Source of the DNA: Variovorax sp. KK3
GTDB taxonomy: Bacteria > Pseudomonadota > Gammaproteobacteria > Burkholderiales > Burkholderiaceae_C
Assembly: GCF_001984055.1 (NCBI RefSeq)
Contig: NZ_LYVO01000005.1
Span: 98,982 to 162,981, forward strand
Reading direction: 5' to 3'
Length of the DNA: 64,000 bases
Numbering within the stretch: the first letter of the stretch is position 1; the number at the start of each line of letters is the position of its first letter. Position numbers and translations under genes: made by a program. The notes under the pieces are model-generated. The model ran no database searches. It was given only the letters and a program-made list of their open reading frames with translations, and was not told the DNA's origin. Shown piece after piece: positions 25,994 through 35,307 of this stretch.

Positions 25994-26239
25994 GTGGAGA
26001 TATCGCTGTGGCTGATCAACTCCAAGACCGGGCCGGATGGGCAACCTCTGCTGCTGGCCACTGAGATCAGCGACCGGGGGCGGAACCTGCTGGTCGATAG
26101 AGAGCTATCGAAAGTGGTCGCGCGGCTCGACCTGATGGCGGCGCAGGCGGATGAGAAGTACCGGCGGGCGGCGCTCGACTTCAGCCAGAACTGGCTGCTC
26201 GGGAACTTCGGGCCGTTCTTTGCGATGGTGAACAGGTAG
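25994..26239 (+). CDS. Possible fragment of an unknown protein
   Basis: The frame reads a coherent protein, 'SLWLINSKTGPDGQPLLLAT', 'DRGRNLLVDRELSKVVARLD', ending 'NWLLGNFGPFFAMVNR'. Protein-like sequence may extend upstream to about 25930, but there is no ATG; the first usable start is GTG 25994, without a clear RBS. Its first codons would overlap the palindromes if extended. It may be the 3' end of a truncated gene. No family recognised. Confidence 0.35.
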   Translation: MEISLWLINSKTGPDGQPLLLATEISDRGRNLLVDRELSKVVARLDLMAAQADEKYRRAALDFSQNWLLGNFGPFFAMVNR

Positions 26240-26537
26240 CTCGAGCTTCCGCTTCGGCCATTACTGCTTTTGTTTTCGAATCGATTCGCGGAATGTCGCG
26301 AACCTATGCAAGGCGACAGTTTTTTGCATTTAGCAATCCCTGCGTAAATCGTCGTTTTTCGAGAGTGCCGTCAACAACGTCGACAGCCGCGACGCCGGGC
26401 GAGATCGCAACGCTCGGAGATGGAACGTTTGTTTGCGTTCGGGTTACTTAACCGGCCAGCGACACGCCAACAATGTGTCCTAGTTGACTGGGAAGTCGCT
26501 ATCTCTTTGCTGTCTTCAATTCGCAAACAGGTGACCC

Positions 26538-27002
26538 ATGTCCTTTCACGCGGAACAATTTGCCGAACTTCTGGTTTCGCTTGGGGAACAGAACCCAAGC
26601 GTCGAAGCAATCTCGCAAGAAACGGATGCAGCCCGATGGATCATTGAATTCGAGCGCGATCTCGTACTTCTTCTCGAACTGGATGAAGACCATGGAACGC
26701 TGAATATCGAGGCTGATCTCGGTCGGCCACCGGAAGAGCGCAGGTTGGAAACTTGCGAGGCATTGATGATGTTCACGTCTCTCAAGCACGCTTCGGAGGG
26801 CATGGCGATGGCACTGAGCGAGCCAGCCGGTAATTATCTTCTTCTAGGCCAATCGCCCGCTCTTGATATGGAGGGATTCGATATTCCATCCGCAATTCTC
26901 AAATTTGCTGATCACGCATTGCAATGGAAAGACATTGTTGCGGACGGTGCTCAGCAAGGTTATGCGAAGGGCGAAATGAACACGCTTGCAATGTTGGCGT
27001 GA
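26538..27002 (+). CDS. CesT/Tir-type type III secretion chaperone
   Basis: 154 aa, acidic and small, as expected for a class I type III secretion chaperone. The pattern fits the family: an N-terminal helix (EQFAELLVSLGEQN), then a beta-sheet region ('RWIIEFERDLVLLLELDEDH', 'GTLNIEADLG'), a helix ('RRLETCEALMMFTSL') and an acidic tail. ATG 26538 has AGGTG five bases upstream. CesT-family dimers bind the N-terminal chaperone-binding region of an effector and keep it secretion-competent in the cytoplasm. The gene 61 bases downstream fits as that effector. No hrp or PIP box is visible upstream, and no type III apparatus genes are in the window. Confidence 0.6.
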   Translation: MSFHAEQFAELLVSLGEQNPSVEAISQETDAARWIIEFERDLVLLLELDEDHGTLNIEADLGRPPEERRLETCEALMMFTSLKHASEGMAMALSEPAGNYLLLGQSPALDMEGFDIPSAILKFADHALQWKDIVADGAQQGYAKGEMNTLAMLA

Positions 27003-27063
27003 TCTGCCTGCAGCCCATTTAGAACCTCTGTATAGCCCATTACCTTTTCTTTGGATAAAACGA

Positions 27064-28734
27064 ATGCTCTCACCCACGTCCCGCCCAAGCCTTCGTGTCA
27101 CAAATACCACCTCGCTCGAAGAACTTCACAAATTCGTAGCAACGCCGCAAAAGCGCAGCAAGGAAATCCACGGCAGAAAAAACGCAGACGGCACCATTAC
27201 CCTGTACTTCAGCAACGGGCGCGGAACAGGTGTGTGCAAGCGGGTGTTTCCTCAGACGTTGAGGGCTCGGCGCGAAAATGCGTACAGCGCATTATTCAAC
27301 ATCGTCAGCCATCAGAAAAACATGTGCAAGAGCGCCGAAGGCCTGGGCTTGATCAAGTACCGCTTGGAATTTGCTTCCTATGTAGGTGAGCTCTGGCAAG
27401 AACCAGTGTTTGCCGATCAACTCGAATTCGGTCTTCAACTTGCGGCACCCCTGCAAGAAGCGCCAGAAGCGAAGACCGTAGGTTTTTCCTCACTCGCAAG
27501 CGTCTCACCTGGCAGGCCAAAGCCACCCTCCCCTAAACGCCTGCAATATCAAAATAGAAATGGGGCGCTGCAGAACCAGAAAGTTCCAGGCAAGCAGCAA
27601 ACGACCGCTGAGACTTCAACCATTGCCGTCAACTTCGATGGTAAGGCGCCAGTCAAATCGGATGCCAATGTGGGCGCATCCGGTAAAGCAGGCGCGGATA
27701 GCGACCTGACGATTCTCCAAAACACTTTGGAAGAGCTTGGGCTTTTCCATTCCGACAAAGAAATAAAAGTCGAAAAAAATACGATTCCACTGCCTCCGGT
27801 TATCGCCCGCGCCCCGCGCCGAGGAGCGGTCAATCCTCTCTTCGATAGGCAGAACTTCAAAGCTGCGGAAAATGTTCGCTCTTATTTGCCAGCAGGCATT
27901 GCAATGGATCGAAAAGGGTATCTCTCCGGCACGCAACGGTTTGATAATTATCCGAACGCTGACGACGCTGCCGCTCCGGGAAAATCATATGCAGAGGAGT
28001 TGCGCTCCAAGCGGCAAGAAATGGTCGACTCGGGGACACGTATCAGCGCTCAAGAGGCCTGGGCGCAGCAGCCCGCAGGAACGAGCGAAAAGCCTCCCGC
28101 TCCCGATGCGTCGTTGCAAAACGTACAAGTAGTCCACCAGGCGCTCGCAGATTTCGAACGGCTGAATTACGAAATCGAGTCCTCTGATGGCTCGTTCGAC
28201 GTGCATCACACTCAGCCGGGCAAGCCCAACAACGTGAGCAGCGTCATCGCGTCGCTGCACGCGCTGACAGGAAACGAAGCCGCGACGCTTGTTCTTTCGA
28301 GCGTTCTCACTCAGGCGACCCTCTCGTCAATGTCCAGGCTTCCTGCGGAACGAAATGGATCGCCCCTGTCCAAACTTGAAATGGTGAGCAGTGGAACTGC
28401 CCGGACGATGAAGCCGACGATCATCGGCGCAAATGGCGAAAAGCAGCCGGTCCAATGCAAAGCCATGGGAGGCGCAAAATGGAAGGTGTCTCGTGACGGC
28501 GACAATTTCAAGATCGCCATCGATTGGCAGAATTACTACCGCCCTAAATATGGTGAAAAACACGTCCCCATGCACACCGATGGCGTGATCGGCGTGCATT
28601 ACCAAACCGAGATCTTCGTTAATGCAGCGGAAGCGTGTCAGGGCCGGGTGGAGCTGACCATGCCCGACGGCGTCAACGTCACGTTCTCGGGTCGATTCGA
28701 TCTTGAGCAAGAGATCGCCGCCGGGCGCGCCTAA
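27064..28734 (+). CDS. Candidate type III effector of unknown fold
   Basis: 556 aa from ATG 27064; a longer frame to 26986 would overlap the chaperone and is unlikely. The N-terminus is Ser/Thr/Pro-rich (MLSPTSRPSLRVTNTTS), typical of a type III export signal. A basic domain follows to about residue 110, then a long polar, disordered middle (about 140-330). The C-terminal domain (about 390-550) contains 'GAKWKVSRDGDNFKIAIDWQ' and 'MPDGVNVTFSGRFDLEQEI'. I know no homologue. No Sec signal or membrane helix. The case for an effector is the adjacent CesT-like chaperone, the domain layout and the atypical composition. It is the last gene before the core genome resumes. Confidence 0.5.
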   Translation: MLSPTSRPSLRVTNTTSLEELHKFVATPQKRSKEIHGRKNADGTITLYFSNGRGTGVCKRVFPQTLRARRENAYSALFNIVSHQKNMCKSAEGLGLIKYRLEFASYVGELWQEPVFADQLEFGLQLAAPLQEAPEAKTVGFSSLASVSPGRPKPPSPKRLQYQNRNGALQNQKVPGKQQTTAETSTIAVNFDGKAPVKSDANVGASGKAGADSDLTILQNTLEELGLFHSDKEIKVEKNTIPLPPVIARAPRRGAVNPLFDRQNFKAAENVRSYLPAGIAMDRKGYLSGTQRFDNYPNADDAAAPGKSYAEELRSKRQEMVDSGTRISAQEAWAQQPAGTSEKPPAPDASLQNVQVVHQALADFERLNYEIESSDGSFDVHHTQPGKPNNVSSVIASLHALTGNEAATLVLSSVLTQATLSSMSRLPAERNGSPLSKLEMVSSGTARTMKPTIIGANGEKQPVQCKAMGGAKWKVSRDGDNFKIAIDWQNYYRPKYGEKHVPMHTDGVIGVHYQTEIFVNAAEACQGRVELTMPDGVNVTFSGRFDLEQEIAAGRA

Positions 28735-28764
28735 CTTAATTGGGAGTCCGGCTCCTGAAGAGGG

Positions 28765-28793
28765 GGGTGCGGCGCCATGCGAGCGCCGCACCC
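28765..28793. terminator. Strong GC hairpin after the candidate effector gene
   Basis: GGGTGCGGCGC at 28765-28775 pairs perfectly with GCGCCGCACCC at 28783-28793 (11 bp, seven-base loop), 31 bases past the effector stop. There is no T-run, so it may end transcription with Rho or simply mark the island boundary. Confidence 0.5.
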
Positions 28794-28835
28794 TAGAATG
28801 CTTTCGCATTCCCTTCCACTTCCCCCAGGAACTTC

Positions 28836-29528
28836 ATGAGCTCCCTCAACTTCATCGGCGGCGAAAAAGGCGGTGTCGGCAAATCGGTGACGGCCCGGGT
28901 CCTGGCGCAGTACTTCATCGATCACAGCAAGCCCTTCGTCGGCTTCGACACCGATCGGTCGCACAGTTCCTTCACCCGCTTCTACGAGGGCTTCGCCTCG
29001 CCGGTGGTGGTCGACAGCTACGAGGGGCTGGACACGGTGGTCAACGGCTTCGAAAACAACCCGCAGCAAAGTGTGATCGTCGACCTGGCGGCCCAGACGC
29101 TGGCGCCGCTGGCACGCTGGATCAAGGACTCGGATCTTTTCGACGTATTCGCCGGGCTCGGTGTGGCCGTGAACGTGTGGCACGTGCTGGACGACGGCAA
29201 GGACTCCAGCGACCTGCTCGGCACGCTGGTCGATACCTTCGGCAACCGGCCCAACTACATCGTGGTGCAGAACTATGGCCGCGGCAACGACTTCGGGTTG
29301 CTGCTGGGCTCGCAGTCGCTGAGCAAGGCCACGGCGCATGGCGCCAAGGTGATTGCCCTGCCCCGCCTGCACGACGCCACGATGCGCAAGATCGACGCAC
29401 GCAACACCAGCTACTGGAAAGCCATCCACGATCGCGAAGGACCGCACGCGCTGGGGCTGCTGGAGCGCCAGCGCGTCAAGAGCTGGCTGCAGACGGCCTA
29501 CGCGGCCTTCGACACCCTGCCGCTCTGA
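28836..29528 (+). CDS. ParA/MinD-like P-loop ATPase (orphan)
   Basis: 230 aa. The deviant Walker A 'GGEKGGVGKSVTARVLAQY' at 8-26 marks the ParA/MinD/SIMIBI class. It continues 'VGFDTDRSHSSFTRFYEG' and 'QSVIVDLAAQTL', the latter a Walker B-like segment. The length and the unusual C-terminus are closer to conjugation-associated ATPases of the TraL/MobD type than to chromosomal ParA, and no parB or parS is adjacent. It is convergent with dsbB: the 3' ends overlap by 31 bases. Role uncertain; cytoplasmic positioning or regulation of a cargo is the family function. Confidence 0.7.
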   Translation: MSSLNFIGGEKGGVGKSVTARVLAQYFIDHSKPFVGFDTDRSHSSFTRFYEGFASPVVVDSYEGLDTVVNGFENNPQQSVIVDLAAQTLAPLARWIKDSDLFDVFAGLGVAVNVWHVLDDGKDSSDLLGTLVDTFGNRPNYIVVQNYGRGNDFGLLLGSQSLSKATAHGAKVIALPRLHDATMRKIDARNTSYWKAIHDREGPHALGLLERQRVKSWLQTAYAAFDTLPL

Positions 29529-30034
29529 AGCGGCTCGCCACCGCGGCGGGAGAACAGCAGGCCCAGCAGCAGCACGCCGAACACCGTGAAGGCGATGAAT
29601 GACCAGTTGGCGATCGACAGGCCCAGGAAGGTCCAGTCGATCTGCGTGCAGTCGCCGCCGCCGCGGAAGATCATCGGCAGCGCCCGCTTGAGCGGAAAGG
29701 TCTCGATCATTCCGTACAAGTCGCGTCCGCAGGACACGATTTCGGGCGGATACCACTGCAGCCAGCTCTGGCGTGCCGCCGTATAGGCTCCGCCTACCGC
29801 CATCACCAAAGCCAAAGTAGCGCCGGTGAGCTGCCACCCACGGCTGCGGCCCAGTGCAGCGAGGCCGGTGAAGACCGCCACCAGGACCAACGCATAGCGC
29901 TGGACGATGCACATCGGGCAGGGCTCGAGGCCGACCACGTGCTGCAGATAAAGCCCGAAGGCCAGCATTGCCACGCAGGCGGCGCAGATCAGCGCGAGCG
30001 CGCGTCGCGGCGCTCCGAAATACCAATGAAACAA
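29498..30034 (-). CDS. dsbB: Disulfide bond formation protein B
   Basis: 178 aa inner-membrane protein with four predicted helices. DsbB reoxidises periplasmic DsbA and passes electrons to quinone. Both periplasmic cysteine pairs are present: CPMC (in 'GLEPCPMCIVQRYALVLV') and the later Cys pair ('VSCGRDLYG' ... 'GGGDCTQIDWTF'). The start is one base after the cysA stop, so it is co-transcribed at the end of the sulfate-uptake operon. Oxidation of thiols and sulfur supply are linked themes, but the co-location may be incidental. The C-terminus overlaps the convergent ParA-like gene. Confidence 0.9.
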   Translation of the reverse strand: MFHWYFGAPRRALALICAACVAMLAFGLYLQHVVGLEPCPMCIVQRYALVLVAVFTGLAALGRSRGWQLTGATLALVMAVGGAYTAARQSWLQWYPPEIVSCGRDLYGMIETFPLKRALPMIFRGGGDCTQIDWTFLGLSIANWSFIAFTVFGVLLLGLLFSRRGGEPLQSGRVSKAA

Positions 30035-30035
30035 G

Positions 30036-31121
30036 TCAATGTCCTTCTACGAAGACGCGGGCCCGGCGCGGGGTGGCGACCACCGTCTCGCCCTCGCGCA
30101 GGCCCAGGTCCCGGAACTGTTGCGCAGGGAGTTGCGCCTCGATGATGGCACCGGAACCAGGATTGTCTGGATTCGATTCCACCGGTTCGAGTTCCAGCCG
30201 CGCGATCGGGCCGACGACGATCGCCCGCGACAGCGTGGCGACGATGCCGCTGGCGCCCTGCTCATAACGGGCGACGTCCAGGTCGTGCGGGCGCACATAG
30301 GCCAGCGCCTTGCCATTGCGCAGGTCGCGGTGCTCGGGCGAATCGATGCGGATGCCTTCGACATGCACTTCGCCCTCGTGCGCCCGTCCATGGAACAGGT
30401 TCACGTCGCCGAGGAAGCCGTAGACGAAGGGGCTGGCAGGATGGTCCCACACGTCCTGCGGCGAGCCGACCTGTTCGATGCGGCCGCTGTTCATCAGCAC
30501 GACGCGGTCGGCGACCTCGAGGGCCTCTTCCTGGTCATGGGTGACGAAGATGCTGGTGACGTGCAGTTCGTCGTGCAGGCGACGCAGCCACCGGCGCAGT
30601 TCCTTGCGCACCTTGGCATCGAGCGCACCGAAGGGCTCGTCGAGCAGCAGCACCTTGGGCTCCACCGCCAGCGCGCGGGCCAGGGCGATACGCTGGCGCT
30701 GGCCGCCGGACAGCTGCGACGGATAACGATCGGCCAGCCAGTCGAGCTGCACCAGCTTGAGCAGTTCGTGCACCTTCGACTTGATCTGCGTTTCGCTCGG
30801 CCGCAGCCCGCGCGGCTTGACGCGCAGGCCGAAGGCGACGTTCTCGAACACCGTCATGTGGCGGAACAGCGCGTAGTGCTGGAACACGAAGCCGACCTGG
30901 CGCTCGCGCACGTGGACGTCGGTGGTGTCTTCGCCGGAAAACAGAATGCTGCCCGCGCCGGCCGTTTCCAGGCCGGCGATGATGCGCAGCAGCGTGGTCT
31001 TGCCGCAGCCCGACGGGCCCAGCAGGGCGACCAGTTCGCCCGAATCGACGTGCAGGCTGACGTCGCGCAGCGCGTGGAAGTCGCCGAACTGCTTGCTGAT
31101 GTTGCGGATCTCGATGCTCAT
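30036..31121 (-). CDS. cysA: Sulfate/thiosulfate ABC transporter ATP-binding protein
   Basis: 361 aa. It energises sulfate and thiosulfate import through CysT/CysW. Walker [10 protein letters not shown] at 35-43, Q-loop '[14 protein letters not shown]', signature LSGGQRQR, Walker B '[12 protein letters not shown]', H-loop '[10 protein letters not shown]', then the regulatory C-terminal beta domain. I start at ATG 31121, where GAGGAGAG lies nine bases upstream; the longer frame reads into cysW antisense and is ignored. Cytoplasmic, on the membrane face. It lies 11 bases after cysW in the operon peroxiredoxin-hydrolase-sbp-cysT-cysW-cysA-dsbB. Confidence 0.95.
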   Translation of the reverse strand: MSIEIRNISKQFGDFHALRDVSLHVDSGELVALLGPSGCGKTTLLRIIAGLETAGAGSILFSGEDTTDVHVRERQVGFVFQHYALFRHMTVFENVAFGLRVKPRGLRPSETQIKSKVHELLKLVQLDWLADRYPSQLSGGQRQRIALARALAVEPKVLLLDEPFGALDAKVRKELRRWLRRLHDELHVTSIFVTHDQEEALEVADRVVLMNSGRIEQVGSPQDVWDHPASPFVYGFLGDVNLFHGRAHEGEVHVEGIRIDSPEHRDLRNGKALAYVRPHDLDVARYEQGASGIVATLSRAIVVGPIARLELEPVESNPDNPGSGAIIEAQLPAQQFRDLGLREGETVVATPRRARVFVEGH

Positions 31122-31132
31122 GTGTTCTCTCC

Positions 31133-32029
31133 TCAGGCGACGTCGGCCGACGGCGGCCGCTCGGGCGGCAGGTCGGCCAGCGCCTTCATTTCTCGTTCGT
31201 GGCGCCATTCGATGAACGACTTGATCACCAGGGTGACCAGCGCCAGGATGGCCAGCAGCGAGGCCACGGCGAAGGCCGCGACCGACTGGTATTCGTTGTA
31301 GAGCACTTCGACGTGCAGCGGCATCGTGTTGGTCTGGCCGCGGATGTGGCCCGACACCACCGACACCGCGCCGAACTCGCCCATGGCGCGCGCGTTGCAC
31401 AGGATCACGCCATACAGCAGACCCCACTTAATGTTGGGCAGCGTCACACGCCAGAAGGTCTGCCAGCCGGTGGCGCCCAGCACGATGGCGGCCTGCTCTT
31501 CTTCGGTGCCCTGGGCCTGCATCAGCGGAATGAGCTCGCGCGCGATGAAGGGAAAGGTCACGAACACGGTGGCCAGCACGATGCCCGGCACGGCGAAGAT
31601 GATCTTGATGTCGTGCGCCGCGAGCCAGGGCCCGAACCAGCCTTGCGCGCCGAACACCAGCACGTAGATCAGGCCGGCCACGACGGGCGACACCGCGAAC
31701 GGCAGGTCGACCAGCGTGGTCAGCAGCGCCTTGCCGCGAAACTCGAACTTGGCGATCGCCCAGGCGGCCGCGATGCCGAAGACGAGGTTCAGCGGCACCG
31801 TGATGGCGGCCACGATCAGCGTGAGGCGAATGGCGCTCCAGGCATCGGGCTCTTTCAGCGCCTCGACGTAGGCGCCGAAGCCCTTGCGCAATGCCTCGGT
31901 CGCAACCGCCGCGAGCGGCAGCACGAGAAAGAGGAACATGAAGGCCAGGGCCAGCCCGATCAGCGTGTAGCGAACCCAGGCCGATTCGGTGGTGCCGGCT
32001 TGCGCGCGGCGAATGGTGCGGGTGCTCAT
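31133..32029 (-). CDS. cysW: Sulfate ABC transporter permease CysW
   Basis: 298 aa, six predicted transmembrane helices. One of two permeases of the sulfate importer. The EAA loop that contacts CysA is clear ('[20 protein letters not shown]', ending 'TLPNIKWG'). It starts in the TGATG overlap with cysT (shared base 32029), so translation is coupled. The C-terminal tail ([16 protein letters not shown]) is cytoplasmic. Confidence 0.95.
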   Translation of the reverse strand: MSTRTIRRAQAGTTESAWVRYTLIGLALAFMFLFLVLPLAAVATEALRKGFGAYVEALKEPDAWSAIRLTLIVAAITVPLNLVFGIAAAWAIAKFEFRGKALLTTLVDLPFAVSPVVAGLIYVLVFGAQGWFGPWLAAHDIKIIFAVPGIVLATVFVTFPFIARELIPLMQAQGTEEEQAAIVLGATGWQTFWRVTLPNIKWGLLYGVILCNARAMGEFGAVSVVSGHIRGQTNTMPLHVEVLYNEYQSVAAFAVASLLAILALVTLVIKSFIEWRHEREMKALADLPPERPPSADVA

Positions 32030-32919
32030 CAGGTGGCTCCCGAGCGGCGGCGCTGCCAGGCCTGCAGGCCGTTGATGACCAGCAGCAGCGCGAAGGAGAT
32101 GACCAGCATCACCAGCGCGACCGCGGTGGCGCCCGCGTAGTCGTATTGCTCGAGCTTGCCGATGATGATGAGCGGCGTGATCTCCGAGATCATCGGCATG
32201 TTGCCGGCGATGAAGATCACCGAGCCGTATTCACCGATGGCCCGCGCGAAAGCCATGGCGAAGCCCGTCAGCAGGGCCGGCATGATCGACGGAAGGATGA
32301 CCCGAGCGAAGGTCTGCAGGCGGGTCGCGCCCAGGCTGGTGGCGGCTTCTTCCAGCTCTTTCTCGGCGTCTTCCAGCACAGGCTGCACCGTGCGCACCAC
32401 GAAGGGCAGCCCGATGAAGATCAGCGCGATCACCACGCCGGCCGGTGTGAAGGCCAGCTTGATGCCCATGGGCTCGAGGTACTGGCCGATCCAGCCGTTG
32501 CCCGCCAGCAGCGCGGTCAGCGAGATGCCGGCCACGGCGGTGGGCAGGGCGAACGGCAGGTCGACCAGGGCGTCGACGATGCGCTTGCCCGGGAACTTGT
32601 AGCGCACCAGCACCCAGGCCACGAGCAGGCCCGCGAACAGGTTGACGACCGCCGCGAGCAGCGAGGCGCCGAAGGTCAGGCGGTAGGAGGCCATCACGCG
32701 CGGCGCGGTGACGGCGTTCCAGAACTGGTCCCAGCTGAGCGCCCAGGTCTTGAAGACCAGCGCCGACAGTGGGATCAGCACGATCAGGCAGAGGTAGAAC
32801 AGCGAAAAGCCGAGCGTCAGATGGAAGCCCGGCAGCACTCGGCGCGAGACGCCGGGGCGACCCGCATGCGAAGACGGCGCTGCCGCGGACGGCAGCGCCG
32901 AAGAAACGGCACCACTCAT
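32029..32919 (-). CDS. cysT: Sulfate ABC transporter permease CysT (CysU)
   Basis: 296 aa, six predicted membrane helices, the partner of CysW. EAA loop: '[20 protein letters not shown]' followed by LPSIMP. The Ala/Ser/Pro-rich N-terminal 25 residues are an unstructured cytoplasmic extension. It begins three bases after the sbp stop and overlaps cysW by one base. Periplasmic Sbp delivers sulfate to the CysT-CysW pore. Confidence 0.95.
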   Translation of the reverse strand: MSGAVSSALPSAAAPSSHAGRPGVSRRVLPGFHLTLGFSLFYLCLIVLIPLSALVFKTWALSWDQFWNAVTAPRVMASYRLTFGASLLAAVVNLFAGLLVAWVLVRYKFPGKRIVDALVDLPFALPTAVAGISLTALLAGNGWIGQYLEPMGIKLAFTPAGVVIALIFIGLPFVVRTVQPVLEDAEKELEEAATSLGATRLQTFARVILPSIMPALLTGFAMAFARAIGEYGSVIFIAGNMPMISEITPLIIIGKLEQYDYAGATAVALVMLVISFALLLVINGLQAWQRRRSGAT

Positions 32920-32922
32920 CTT

Positions 32923-33924
32923 TTACTTTGCGCCGGGCGTGTACAGCTTGTCGAACTGGCCGCCGTCGTTGAAATGCACTTTCTGCGCATCGCCGAGGCT
33001 GCCGAAGAGTTCTTGCACGGTGAAGAGCTGCAGGGGCTTGAAAGTGGCCGCGTTCTTCTTGAGCACCGCCTCGGAGCGAGGGCGTAGCGCATGCTTGGCG
33101 GCGATCTCTTGCGCTTCTTCGGAATAAAGGTAGTCCAGGTAGGCCTTGGCGAGTTCGCCGGTGCCCTTCTTGCCGACGGTGCGCTCGACCACGGCCACCG
33201 GGTTCTCGGCCAGGATGCTGATCGAGGGGTACACGGCGTCGACCTTGCCGGCGCCGAACTCGCGGTCGATGGAGACCACTTCCGATTCGAAGGTGATCAG
33301 CACGTCGCCGATGTTGCGCTGAAGGAAGGCAGTGGTCGCGTCGCGGCCGCCGCGCGCCAGCACCGGCACGTTCTTGAACAGCTTGCCGACGAACTCGGCG
33401 GCCTGCGCATCGGTGCCGCCCTTCTTCTTCACGTAGCCCCACGCGGCCAGGTAGGCGTAGCGGCCGTTGCCGCCGGTCTTGGGATTGACGATGACGACCT
33501 GCACGCCGGGTTTCACCAGGTCGTCCCAGTCCTTGATGCCCTTGGGGTTGCCGTTGCGCGTGAGGAACAGCATGGTCGACGTGGTGGGCGCCGCGTTCTG
33601 CGGGAATCGCTTGTTCCAGTCTTTCGCCACCACGCCGGCGTTGGCCAGGAAGTCGATGTCGGTGGAGGTGTTCATGGTCACCACGTCGGCATCCAGCCCG
33701 TCGGCCACGGCACGCGCCTGGGCGCTGGAGCCGGCATGCGACTGGTCGATCTTGACGTCCTTGCCCGTGGTCTTCTTGTAGTTGGCGACGAAGGCGGCGT
33801 TGTAGTCCTTGTAGAACTCGCGCGCCACGTCGTACGAAACGTTGAGCAGGGTCTGGGCGGATGCGACGCCGGCGGTGGCCAGGGCAAGAGCGCCGAGGAT
33901 CGACTTGATTTTTCTGGAGGTCAT
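32923..33924 (-). CDS. sbp: Periplasmic sulfate-binding protein
   Basis: 333 aa, starting at ATG 33924 with a Sec signal peptide (IKSILGALALATAGVASA, cleavage after about residue 23). The mature protein begins '[19 protein letters not shown]', the standard Sbp/CysP opening, and contains 'DADVVTMNTSTDIDFLA' and 'PKTGGNGRYAYLAAWG'. It captures sulfate or thiosulfate and delivers it to CysTWA. The start overlaps the hydrolase stop as ATGA. A second paralogue, at 44916-45938, belongs to no transporter operon here. The longer reading frame upstream is out of context and not used. Confidence 0.93.
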   Translation of the reverse strand: MTSRKIKSILGALALATAGVASAQTLLNVSYDVAREFYKDYNAAFVANYKKTTGKDVKIDQSHAGSSAQARAVADGLDADVVTMNTSTDIDFLANAGVVAKDWNKRFPQNAAPTTSTMLFLTRNGNPKGIKDWDDLVKPGVQVVIVNPKTGGNGRYAYLAAWGYVKKKGGTDAQAAEFVGKLFKNVPVLARGGRDATTAFLQRNIGDVLITFESEVVSIDREFGAGKVDAVYPSISILAENPVAVVERTVGKKGTGELAKAYLDYLYSEEAQEIAAKHALRPRSEAVLKKNAATFKPLQLFTVQELFGSLGDAQKVHFNDGGQFDKLYTPGAK

Positions 33925-34499
33925 GAAGTTGACAGTGGTTCGAATTGGGTGCGGTCGGCCAGCAGCGTCGCCGGCTCGTCCGTCAGCGATTGGAGCAGCG
34001 CCAGGCCCAAAGGCCAGTCGCCATGCCCCGACTCGACGTTGATATGGCCGGCATTCTGCATGCGAACGAACTCGCTGCCCCACGAACGGGCATAAGCGCC
34101 GGCCAGCCGCACGGGGCAATAGGGGTCGTTGCTGCTGGCGACGACGATGCTGCGGTATGGCAGCTTGGCGTAAGGAACAGGCGCGAAGTCCGCGAGCGCG
34201 GCGCGCCGCTCGGGGTCTGCCGGGGCCACGAACAGCGCGCCGCGGATGCGGCTCGCTGCTGCATCGGACAGATGCACGCTGGCGATGCAGCCCAGGCTGT
34301 GGGCGGCGATCACCACCGGCTCCGCGCTGTCGAGCACGAGCTTCTCGATCGCTTGCACCCAGGCGTCGCGCTTGGGCGTGACCCAGTCGTCCTGCACCAC
34401 CCGAACGGCGCCCTGCATGCGTTCCGCCCACAGGCTCTGCCAGTGGCCCGGGCCGGAATCGCGCCAGCCGGGGACGATGATGATGTTCGATGAAGTCAC
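33921..34499 (-). CDS. RBBP9/YdeN-family alpha/beta hydrolase
   Basis: 192 aa. It opens with 'IIIVPGWRDSGPGHWQSLW', the DUF1234/RBBP9 signature, then the nucleophile elbow 'IAAHSLGCIAS' (Ser in GxSxG-like AHSLG). A late Asp ('SSNDPYCPVRLA') and His ('AGHINVESGHGDWPLG') complete the triad. A small cytoplasmic serine hydrolase; substrate unknown. It lies 18 bases after the peroxiredoxin gene and overlaps sbp by four bases (ATGA), so it is inside the sulfate operon. A role in ester or thioester turnover during sulfur limitation is speculative. Confidence 0.8.
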   Translation of the reverse strand: MTSSNIIIVPGWRDSGPGHWQSLWAERMQGAVRVVQDDWVTPKRDAWVQAIEKLVLDSAEPVVIAAHSLGCIASVHLSDAAASRIRGALFVAPADPERRAALADFAPVPYAKLPYRSIVVASSNDPYCPVRLAGAYARSWGSEFVRMQNAGHINVESGHGDWPLGLALLQSLTDEPATLLADRTQFEPLSTS

Positions 34500-34517
34500 G
34501 CGCGTGCTTCGTTCGGT

Positions 34518-35159
<642 letters not shown>

Positions 35160-35307
35160 GGTCGTTCGCTTTCTCTGGGCGTATTAGGAGGATCGACGAT
35201 TCTCCAAAGCTTCCCTTCAAAGCCAAACGAATATCTACTTGTTTGAATATGGCATATAGCGAATAAGGGTCGGCTTACCGAGGCTTCAAACCACGATCGA
35301 GTCACGA

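Noticed and set aside
26260..26537. PIP or hrp box before the chaperone gene
   Set aside because: Several TTCG tetramers occur, but none in the TTCGC-N15-TTCGC spacing, and no GGAACC-N16-CCAC pair was found.
28731..30026. Long minus-strand open frame over the ParA-like gene
   Set aside because: It is a GC-driven antisense frame: the plus strand has the P-loop protein and the dsbB frame accounts for the rest.
32231..33442. Long open frames antisense or out of frame to the cys transporter genes
   Set aside because: High GC leaves alternate frames open; they have Arg/Pro-rich composition and no family, whereas sbp/cysTWA fit perfectly.
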